Part shown: in pieces, positions 38,472 to 46,354 of the stretch
Layout of the letters: every line of letters starts with the position of its first letter
Numbering within the stretch: the stretch's first letter is position 1
Assembly: GCA_022729355.1 (NCBI GenBank)
Contig: JALDAN010000002.1
Location: 1-47,645 of the forward strand
DNA: 47,645 bases
Direction of reading: 5' to 3'
DNA from: Candidatus Nanohalarchaeota archaeon
GTDB lineage: Archaea; Nanohalarchaeota; Nanosalinia; Nanosalinales; Nanosalinaceae
Program-made: the position numbers and the translations under genes
Notes under the pieces: model-generated
What the model saw: the letters and a program-made list of their open reading frames with translations, nothing else
Database searches by the model: none
Told to the model about the DNA's origin: nothing

Positions 38472-38735
38472 TCAGTCAGAGGCCTTGTCTGCACGTATAT
38501 AATCCATTCCGGGCAGGCTTCCTGATTCTCCATTGAGTATTGCCTGTGCCTCTGCAACTTCGGCAACTTTCTTCTTTTCTGTTTGATCGAGCAAGTCGAA
38601 GGGCGAATCGTATTGATTATTTTCTTTGAATTCCTCTAAGGCCTCCTCATGTCCAAGTGCTTTGAAGGCCTGATCGTATAGCTCGGCGTGTTCCTGATAT
38701 GCATCTTTGAAGTTCATTGTATAGAGAAAAGACAC
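38472..38735 (-). CDS. small hypothetical protein (start probably 38717, MNFKDAYQEHAELYDQAFKALG)
   Basis: 87 aa ORF with coding-like composition. Confidence 0.55.
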   Translation of the reverse strand: MSFLYTMNFKDAYQEHAELYDQAFKALGHEEALEEFKENNQYDSPFDLLDQTEKKKVAEVAEAQAILNGESGSLPGMDYIRADKASD

Positions 38736-38759
38736 TCCAAACTGATTTTAACTTTTTCC

Positions 38760-38774
38760 CAATCAATTTGATTG
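38760..38774. promoter_or_regulatory. CAATCAA-T-TTGATTG perfect palindrome in the divergent promoter region of mnhE
   Basis: 7-1-7 inverted repeat in the intergenic region. Confidence 0.45.
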
Positions 38775-38881
38775 AAAGCTGTTTTGAGGCCTGTTTTCAG
38801 TAAGATTTAAAATAGGATTACGGTTTTCCAGTGATGAAGGTTTAAAATAAGTTGTTGTCTCTGAATTGATAGTAGCGATCT

Positions 38882-39448
38882 ATGACTGGAGTTAGAGGCT
38901 CAGCATCTTTAGTTAATGCAGAGGGTTTTAATCTGTATAGAATTGTGACGACATTCGCAGTGTCTTTCAGCTTTTACATGATCTTGGCCGGAAGCATCAC
39001 TATTTTCAACATAGTTACTGCTGTACTGACAGGTTTGATAGTAGCCTTAACTCTATCCAACGTTATGCTTCAATCCGATGAATCAAGCCACTTAACTACA
39101 AAGACATTTAGGTTTATTGTTTACGTTCCCTTAATATTAAAGGAAATTATAAGAGCAAATTTCAAGACTGCTTTCACTATCTTAAGTCCAAACATGCCTA
39201 TAGATCCTCGAATGATTGAATACAGGCCTCAAGTAAAAAGTAATTCAGCTTTGACTCTTTTAGCGAACAGTATAACTTTGACTCCTGGAACATTAACAGC
39301 AAAGATGTCTAAGGATACGTTTCATATTCATACTCTTGATGCTGATTCTCGTGAAGGTTTGAGATCCGGTTCTATTGAACGCGGCGTACAGTACGTTTTC
39401 GGACAACAAAGCGATTCTGGAGGTAGAGGTGAACAGAAACGAATCTAG
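38882..39448 (+). CDS. mnhE: Na+/H+ antiporter subunit MnhE
   Basis: KEIIRANFKTAFTILSPNMPIDPRMIEY..LTLLANSITLTPGTLTAKMSKDTFHIHTLD. Confidence 0.92.
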   Translation: MTGVRGSASLVNAEGFNLYRIVTTFAVSFSFYMILAGSITIFNIVTAVLTGLIVALTLSNVMLQSDESSHLTTKTFRFIVYVPLILKEIIRANFKTAFTILSPNMPIDPRMIEYRPQVKSNSALTLLANSITLTPGTLTAKMSKDTFHIHTLDADSREGLRSGSIERGVQYVFGQQSDSGGRGEQKRI

Positions 39449-39726
39449 CCGAGATATCAATCAACACTCTTTTCCTTGTATCTGCAGGAGTCCTGGTGCT
39501 ATTAGCTGTTCTGATGATTTATAGAGCGGTTAAAGGCCCTACTATGCAGGACAGGATTCTGGCAATAAACGTTCTGGGAACCAACACAGTAGTCATACTA
39601 GCTCTACTATCTGCAGCTCTGGAAACTCCTTATCTACTTGATATGGCAATGATCTATGCCTTACTCAACTTCGTTCTGGCAGTTGCAGTATCCAAATTTA
39701 CAGTTGAAAGAGGTGGAGTAATATGA
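39439..39726 (+). CDS. mnhF: Na+/H+ antiporter subunit MnhF, inferred ACG start (first canonical start GTG 39496)
   Basis: YRAVKGPTMQDRILAINVLGTNTVV; TM1 complete only if translated from upstream of 39496. Confidence 0.85.
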   Translation, partial: TNLAEISINTLFLVSAGVLVLLAVLMIYRAVKGPTMQDRILAINVLGTNTVVILALLSAALETPYLLDMAMIYALLNFVLAVAVSKFTVERGGVI

Positions 39727-40046
39727 TAGAAACACTGAGAGTAGTGATCATCTCCCTCCTCCTTGCTGGAGGCATATTCTTCACAGCCATCTCAGCCATC
39801 GGAATAATAAGGCTTCCAGATGTCTACACACGCTCCCACATGGCATCAGAAACCGATACATTAGGCGCAGGCCTCACACTTGCAGCAGTCGCAATAGCAC
39901 TGGGATGGCAAGCCCAGACAGTACTAACTATACTTCTGCTTGTATTCATATTCATAACTAATCCAACTGCAGCACACGCAATCGCCAGATCCGCCCTGAA
40001 TCAGGGAATAGAAATGTACGAAGTAAAGGACGGTGAAAAAAGATGA
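39723..40046 (+). CDS. mnhG: Na+/H+ antiporter subunit MnhG
   Basis: AISAIGIIRLPDVYTRSHMASETDTLGAGLTLAAVAI. Confidence 0.93.
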   Translation: MIETLRVVIISLLLAGGIFFTAISAIGIIRLPDVYTRSHMASETDTLGAGLTLAAVAIALGWQAQTVLTILLLVFIFITNPTAAHAIARSALNQGIEMYEVKDGEKR

Positions 40047-40606
40047 TAAGCGGCCTCGAAATCCCGTTCGTACAGATAGCTCTACTACTTTTCATACTGA
40101 TAACAAGCATTTCAACAGCACTACTCAAAGATGTCCTGGCCTCCATAATCCTTTTCACCTCCTACAGCCTCGGGATGGCCATTTACTATGTCCTGCTACT
40201 GGCGCCCGACGTCGGAATGACAGAAGCAGCAGTAAGCGCCGGAATAACAACGATACTCCTCCTACTAACGATTGCAAAAACAGTTCATCCTGGCCACCAG
40301 GAAGTCCTGGAAGACATCGAGTGGAAGGCCTTGATACCGCTGACATTCATGGTGCTGATACTGGCGTTGAACCTTACTCACTTCCCTGCATTGGGTGATC
40401 CAGAGGCCTCTGCCTGGAATAATCCGGTGACTCAGTATTACATCGAGAATAGTTACGAGGATCTCGGAGTACAGAACACAGTGACAGCTGTGCTGGCAGG
40501 TTACAGAGGGTTCGATACGTTGGGTGAGGCTGTCGTGGTATTTGCAGCAGGGATTGCTTCGTTAATCGTTTTACACAGGGAGGTGTTCACTGATGCGCAG
40601 GGATGA
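40043..40606 (+). CDS. DUF4040/MbhD-MbhE-like antiporter subunit
   Basis: APDVGMTEAAVSAGITTILLLLTI; QNTVTAVLAGYRGFDTLGEAVVVFAAG. Confidence 0.85.
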   Translation: MISGLEIPFVQIALLLFILITSISTALLKDVLASIILFTSYSLGMAIYYVLLLAPDVGMTEAAVSAGITTILLLLTIAKTVHPGHQEVLEDIEWKALIPLTFMVLILALNLTHFPALGDPEASAWNNPVTQYYIENSYEDLGVQNTVTAVLAGYRGFDTLGEAVVVFAAGIASLIVLHREVFTDAQG

Positions 40607-41084
40607 TCACGAGCTATCTATAATCAAAGATCACTGCATTGACAGTCTGATAATAGAGACAACTATTCGATTTGTCGCACCTTTTGTACTCACCTATGGA
40701 TTCTTCATGACATTTAACGGAGCCAGTACTCCGGGGGGAGCATTCCAGGGAGGCACTATAGTAGCTGCCACCATACTGATGATAGCTTTCGGCCTCGGAA
40801 TAGATGATATACGTAGAAAAGTCAAAGGAAGCTATCTCATAGATTTGATGATAGCAGGAAGCCTCATATTCAGTATAATAGGCCTCATGGGACTGGCTTT
40901 CGGAGGAAGCTTCTTCAACCACCAGTTTTTCACTCAACTAGGGATCGAAAATGGCGTCAAATGGAGTATGGAGGCAGTAGAAGTCGGCGGAGTATTCCTT
41001 ATAATAGTCGGCTCATTCGTAGGCCTTTTCTTCGTCATAGGCTCCGGCTTCAAACCCTTCAGAACAGGAGGTGAGGAGCTATAG
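40593..41084 (+). CDS. mnhB: Na+/H+ antiporter subunit MnhB
   Basis: FNGASTPGGAFQGGTIVAATILMIAFGLG. Confidence 0.92.
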   Translation: MRRDDHELSIIKDHCIDSLIIETTIRFVAPFVLTYGFFMTFNGASTPGGAFQGGTIVAATILMIAFGLGIDDIRRKVKGSYLIDLMIAGSLIFSIIGLMGLAFGGSFFNHQFFTQLGIENGVKWSMEAVEVGGVFLIIVGSFVGLFFVIGSGFKPFRTGGEEL

Positions 41085-41452
41085 CTCTGGAGATCCTATT
41101 CAATCAGTACACGTATCTATCGATGATCATACTACTGGCTCTAGGCCTTTACATGATGATAGCCAGTCCAAATCTTGTGAAGAAAGTGATAGGCCTCAAT
41201 ATCTTCCAATCAGCTATCTTCCTGTTTTTCATCTCCACAGCATACGTTGAAGACGGCTCTATACCGGTAGTATACCCTGAAGCATCCGGAATGACACACG
41301 TCAGCCCTTTGCCTCATGTGATAGTGCTGACAGCGATCGTTGTTGGAGTGGCACTGACTGCTGTAGCGCTGGCGCTGATCATAAGAATCTACTCGGAGTA
41401 CGGAACCCTGAATATACGGGAAATTGAAGAGGTGAATCAAGCTGAACATTGA
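41081..41452 (+). CDS. mnhC: Na+/H+ antiporter subunit MnhC, inferred AUA (41081) or CUG (41087) start; first ATG 41123
   Basis: LGLYMMIASPNLVKKVIGLNIFQSAIFLFFIS; PLPHVIVLTAIVVGVALTAVALALIIRIY. Confidence 0.85.
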   Translation: MALEILFNQYTYLSMIILLALGLYMMIASPNLVKKVIGLNIFQSAIFLFFISTAYVEDGSIPVVYPEASGMTHVSPLPHVIVLTAIVVGVALTAVALALIIRIYSEYGTLNIREIEEVNQAEH

Positions 41453-42959
41453 AGCTGCTTTACCTCTCCTGATAATGCTGCCTATCATCGGATCCACTTT
41501 CCCGCTGATAGCCAGTAAAATCAAGGAAGAATACAGTGGAGGCCTCGTAACAGCGATCCTCTTGACGTGCCAGAGCATTGTTGCAGGGCTTGTTGCCTAC
41601 AGTGTTTACTCCAGAGGCCCGATACTCTACGGTGTTGGAGGAGAAAGTCTGAGCAGGCCTGAAGGCTTCGCCATCGGTGTGGAGTTACTTGCTGATGAAT
41701 TTTCGGCAATACTCGTGCTTCTGGCCAGTTTAATTACTCTTTCAACTGTGATCTATGCCGTCAGGATTTCATCGAGAAGTCCAACTTTCCTCAGTGGAGT
41801 GCTTCTTCTTATTGGAGGTATCATGGGTGTCCTGATGACTCATGATGTATTCAATCTCTTCGTCTTCCTGGAGATAACAGGGATAGCAACCTACGCCTTG
41901 ATAGCAAGCGGAAAATCGAAGGAATCCTCTCTTACATCATTCAAATATCTTCTTATCGGCACTACTGGGGCCTCGCTGTACCTGCTGGGAGTAGGCTTCC
42001 TTTACATGACTACAGGAACACTCAACATCTCCGATCTCTCAACAGTACTGGCCGGAGAAGGATTCATAGATGAACCTCTATACGGAAACCCGTTAGTTCA
42101 ACTCAGCTTTGCATTTATCTCAACAGGCCTCCTGATAAAATGCGCCATCTTCCCGCTACACACATGGCAGCCGGACGCCTACGACTATGCACCACACTCT
42201 ATCACAGCACTAATCGCAGCACTCGTATCCACGGCTTCAGCATACGTATTCGGCAGACTACTATTCAACGTCTACACACCTGAATTCTTCGTGGCCAACC
42301 CGTTAGCCGCAGAAATAATCATAATTGTATCAGGCCTCAGCGTAGTAGCAGGCAGTGTACTGGCAGTCATGCAGGAAAACATCAAGAGAATGCTGGCTTA
42401 CTCATCAGTATCACACTTCGGACTGATACTCGCCGCCTTCGCCGCAGCAGTACAGCCATCCGGCAGCATAGAGGCCTTGATCGGAGGCATTATCCACCTC
42501 ACAGGCCACGGACTGGTCAAGGCAGGAATGTTCTTTGGAGCAGGCCTCCTGATAATATACACAGGAAGCAAGAATATACATGACTTCAGAGGCCTCGGTG
42601 AAAAACTAAGAGGGGTATCCGGATCAGTTTCATTAATGGGAATAGTGCTGATCGGTGTTCCACCTAGTATCGGTTTCCTGGGCAAATGGTATATCGTTCT
42701 GGGAGCCATTAAATCGGAGATGTGGGTTCTGGCAGGCCTCGTACTCTTCAGCACATTGCTCACGCTCATGTACGTTGCAAAACTGGTTGAGACACTGTTC
42801 TTCAGCAATAAAGAGAGTTCAGGAAGCCGGGTCAAGATATACAGAGTACTGGTACTGATCCCTGTATTTTTCGCCTTACTGTCTGTACTGCTGGGATTCA
42901 CAGGCAGTGCCTGGTTCGACGGTTTGATGCCGTTCGCTGAAGAGGTGATGAATAAGTGA
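41442..42959 (+). CDS. mnhD: Na+/H+ antiporter subunit MnhD, inferred CUG start; first ATG 41475
   Basis: MLAYSSVSHFGLILAAFAAA; HLTGHGLVKAGMFFGAGLLI. Confidence 0.88.
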   Translation: MNIEAALPLLIMLPIIGSTFPLIASKIKEEYSGGLVTAILLTCQSIVAGLVAYSVYSRGPILYGVGGESLSRPEGFAIGVELLADEFSAILVLLASLITLSTVIYAVRISSRSPTFLSGVLLLIGGIMGVLMTHDVFNLFVFLEITGIATYALIASGKSKESSLTSFKYLLIGTTGASLYLLGVGFLYMTTGTLNISDLSTVLAGEGFIDEPLYGNPLVQLSFAFISTGLLIKCAIFPLHTWQPDAYDYAPHSITALIAALVSTASAYVFGRLLFNVYTPEFFVANPLAAEIIIIVSGLSVVAGSVLAVMQENIKRMLAYSSVSHFGLILAAFAAAVQPSGSIEALIGGIIHLTGHGLVKAGMFFGAGLLIIYTGSKNIHDFRGLGEKLRGVSGSVSLMGIVLIGVPPSIGFLGKWYIVLGAIKSEMWVLAGLVLFSTLLTLMYVAKLVETLFFSNKESSGSRVKIYRVLVLIPVFFALLSVLLGFTGSAWFDGLMPFAEEVMNK

Positions 42960-44563
42960 CAGAGCAGGTGGTAGCTGATGTAAGGCCTCTACTTGCTGTC
43001 GTGGTTTCTCTTGTGGCGGCGGCGTTGATCCTTCTGTCAAGCAGGAGGCCTGATTTAAGGGAGGGCTGGTCTGTACTCGCCGCTTTTGTTAAGTTTGGTA
43101 TCGTGTTGAGTATGCTTCCAGGTGTTTTATCCGGTAAAGAGTATTACTGGTCTTTCGGGCAGTTTATTCATGGTATAGAGTTCGCATTGAAGGTGGATAT
43201 GCTTGGAATGCTGTTTGCCTTGCTCTCCAGCTTCCTGTGGATATTCACTGTATTTTATACGGCCGGCTACATGCGTAGTCTTAGTGAGGCTAATCAGACA
43301 AGGTTTTTCGCAGCTTTCGCTGCCAGTCTTTCCACAGCTATCGGCATTGCTTTTGCCGAGAATCTTTTGACAATATTCATTTTCTATGAACTGCTTTCCG
43401 TAGCGACTTATCCTCTTGTAGCCCACAACGAGGATGAAGAGGCCCGTGCAGCAGGCAGAAAGTATCTGGCCTACACATTCTTTGGAGGAGGATTCCTTGT
43501 ACTTGGAGGAACTGCAATGGTGCATTCTGCTGCCGGTACCACAAGCTTCGGTGAAACAGCTGCAGGCCTCGCAAATGCCGATCCATTACTGGCTCAGGCT
43601 GCCTTTGCGTTCCTAATCCTGGGCTTTGGGACTAAAGCTGCATTGATGCCTTTCCATTCATGGCTTCCGGATGCAATGGTGGCGCCGACACCTGTTTCCG
43701 GCTTACTCCATGCTGTTGCTGTAGTTAAATCAGGGGCCTTCGGAATATCAAGAGTATTCCTTGACGTATACAGTCCGGAGTTAGTGGTGGAACTTGGCTT
43801 GCATATCCCTGTAGCAGCACTGGCGGCATTCACCTTCATCACCGCATCGTTTATCGCTCTGAAGAAGGATCATCTGAAGAGGAGGCTGGCTTACTCCACT
43901 ATATCGCAGCTCTCCTATATCGTACTGGGAATCGCATTGTTGACACCGTACGGTATAGTCGGAGGATTGCTTCACATACCTGCACACGCATTCATGAAGC
44001 TTACACTGTTCTTCTGTGCAGGAGCAATCCATGTAGAAACGCACAAGGATTACATCAGCGAACTCGCAGGCGTAGGCAAAAGGATGCCGACAACTATGAG
44101 GGCCTTTGCAGTTGCAGCCGCAGGCATGGCAGGCCTCCCACTATTGGCTGGATTCGTCAGCAAGTTCTATCTGGTGATTGGATCAATACAGATGAATGAT
44201 CCGGAAGTGATGTTCGGAGAACCAGCAGTTGCAGGCCTTGTATTTGCCGCTGCTCTTGTTTTCTCAGGCGTGCTGAATATCGCCTATTTCTGGCCTGTAG
44301 TGTACACAGCTTTCTTTGAAGATGAGGAGGATCATCGCTCCAAGCCGCTTCTGGACAGTGTACTTGGAGGGGAGAAAGAGGCCTATGATTACACGTGGGA
44401 TAGCCGTAACTTCCTGAATGAAACGACGTGGCTGATGCTTCTACCGATATTACTGGTCGTTACAGGAGCGGTAATACTGGGAGTTGTTCCTCAGCACTTT
44501 GCATTCCTTGAACTGGCTATTAATATCGCGGAAAATGCTACAGGTATGGAGGTGAGGCCTTGA
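42956..44563 (+). CDS. Na+/H+ antiporter MnhA/D-like subunit (second copy)
   Basis: FGTKAALMPFHSWLPDAMVAPTPVSGLLHAVAVVKSGAFGISR. Confidence 0.92.
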   Translation: MTEQVVADVRPLLAVVVSLVAAALILLSSRRPDLREGWSVLAAFVKFGIVLSMLPGVLSGKEYYWSFGQFIHGIEFALKVDMLGMLFALLSSFLWIFTVFYTAGYMRSLSEANQTRFFAAFAASLSTAIGIAFAENLLTIFIFYELLSVATYPLVAHNEDEEARAAGRKYLAYTFFGGGFLVLGGTAMVHSAAGTTSFGETAAGLANADPLLAQAAFAFLILGFGTKAALMPFHSWLPDAMVAPTPVSGLLHAVAVVKSGAFGISRVFLDVYSPELVVELGLHIPVAALAAFTFITASFIALKKDHLKRRLAYSTISQLSYIVLGIALLTPYGIVGGLLHIPAHAFMKLTLFFCAGAIHVETHKDYISELAGVGKRMPTTMRAFAVAAAGMAGLPLLAGFVSKFYLVIGSIQMNDPEVMFGEPAVAGLVFAAALVFSGVLNIAYFWPVVYTAFFEDEEDHRSKPLLDSVLGGEKEAYDYTWDSRNFLNETTWLMLLPILLVVTGAVILGVVPQHFAFLELAINIAENATGMEVRP

Positions 44564-46330
44564 ATGGATCCTGTAGCAATACCTCCATTCGTTCTAGTGT
44601 TTGTGGGTGCTCTGGCACTTTATTTCCTGCCTAGAAGGCTTGGCTTCAGTATGGGGATTCTTTCCGTGATTTCAGCGGGCTTTATCATAGCTACTCTTTC
44701 CTACGGTACGTATCACGAGTATACAGTGTTCGGTGTATTTGATGTAGTGCTGTTCAGACTGGATGTGTTCAACGCATTGATTGGAGTGATCTTTGCATTA
44801 CTGGGGTCTGCGGCCTTACTCTACAGCTATGCCAGTGAACTACCTGAAAAAACGGCAGCTGTAGCTCTTTTCTACATGGCCTCTACCTTCGGAGCGTTAT
44901 TTGCTGGTGACTGGCTTACACTGCTTATATTCGCCGAACTGATGGCTGTAACCAGTACAGTACTTGTCTGGCAGTACGGAGGAGAAGCAGTACGGGCAGC
45001 ATACAGATACGCACTGGCACACGGTATAGCAGGCACACTCATGTTCATGGGAGTAGCATGGCACTACATCTCTGCTGGAAGCCTCGAACTTACAGCGACC
45101 GGTATCGCCAGCGGATGGCCTACCTTACTGATGATCCTCGGAATAGGGATCAACTGCGGATTCATAGGCCTCCATATGTGGCTTCCTGACACTTATCCGA
45201 GACCTCACTTCGCAGCATCCGTCTTCTTGAGCGTCTTCACTACTAAGACTAGTGCCTATATTTTGTTCAGGATCTTCCCTGAAGGCGGTGCAGCACTGGC
45301 ACTGGCGTATATGGGAGGTGCGATGGCGATCTACGGAGTGATCTTCGCTCTTCTCCAGCATAACATGAGGGCGTTGCTTTCTTACCATATTCAGGCACAG
45401 ATGGGATATATGATAGCAGGGATAGGCCTTGGACTGTATCTTGGAGGTGAGGCCTTGAATGTAGGTGTAGGTGGAGCTACTGCTCATCTCGTCAATAATA
45501 TACTGTTCAAGTCTTTGCTTTTCATGGCTGTCGGAGTCATAATCTACAGGACCGGTATCGAAAATCTCTACGAACTGGGAGGCCTCTACAAAGTTATGCC
45601 TCTGACTTTTGCTGCTTTCCTTCTAGGAGCTCTTTCAATCACAGCTGTTCCAGGCTTCAACGGATTTATCAGTAAAGGCCTGATTCTGGACGCAGCTAAC
45701 CCAGTTTATTTTGGAGGCGGAAACACTGTTATTTACTGGATGCTGATGATAGGGGCAGTAGGGACATTTCTTTCGTTCATCAAGCTAGGATACTACGTCT
45801 TCCTCCACAACAAGCCGGAATTGAATGTTCAGGATGCCAACAGGCTTCAAACAGTCAGTATGCTGTTTATCGGAGGCTTCTGCCTTCTATTAGGTGTTCA
45901 CTGGACTGCCTTCGTTGAAAAACTGCCTCTACTCGGCGCTGATATAAGGCTACAGCCTTACAGCGCAGGGCATCTACAGGATGCCTTAATGCTTTCAATA
46001 ACAAGTCTCGTTGTCTTCAAGATAATCAGGAAGCCTCTGTCCAGTCTACACATCAGTGATCCGGCCTCACTGCAGTATCCACTGATCTTCCATTTAACAG
46101 AGCTAATCACAGGCCTCATCTCCAGAATCTACGGTCCAGTCGATAACACCGTGAAGAAAGTAGTCAGAAAGCTTTACTCCAAGTGTAGTGATCCTGAAAG
46201 CTTTGAATCCACCGTTAATACTCTCCTGCAGAGAGATGAAGATATAAGGCCTGGAGCAGGCCTGAATGAGGCATTGCTTATTGTAGTTACGTTCCTGACT
46301 CTGATGCTGGCATTATTCACTATGATCTGA
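44564..46330 (+). CDS. Na+/H+ antiporter MnhA/D-like subunit (third copy)
   Basis: GINCGFIGLHMWLPDTYPRPHFAASVFLSVFTTKTSAYILFRIFPEG; ALLSYHIQAQMGYMIAGIGLGL. Confidence 0.9.
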   Translation: MDPVAIPPFVLVFVGALALYFLPRRLGFSMGILSVISAGFIIATLSYGTYHEYTVFGVFDVVLFRLDVFNALIGVIFALLGSAALLYSYASELPEKTAAVALFYMASTFGALFAGDWLTLLIFAELMAVTSTVLVWQYGGEAVRAAYRYALAHGIAGTLMFMGVAWHYISAGSLELTATGIASGWPTLLMILGIGINCGFIGLHMWLPDTYPRPHFAASVFLSVFTTKTSAYILFRIFPEGGAALALAYMGGAMAIYGVIFALLQHNMRALLSYHIQAQMGYMIAGIGLGLYLGGEALNVGVGGATAHLVNNILFKSLLFMAVGVIIYRTGIENLYELGGLYKVMPLTFAAFLLGALSITAVPGFNGFISKGLILDAANPVYFGGGNTVIYWMLMIGAVGTFLSFIKLGYYVFLHNKPELNVQDANRLQTVSMLFIGGFCLLLGVHWTAFVEKLPLLGADIRLQPYSAGHLQDALMLSITSLVVFKIIRKPLSSLHISDPASLQYPLIFHLTELITGLISRIYGPVDNTVKKVVRKLYSKCSDPESFESTVNTLLQRDEDIRPGAGLNEALLIVVTFLTLMLALFTMI

Positions 46331-46354
46331 GAAAGAATTTCTTCAGTCAGAGGC

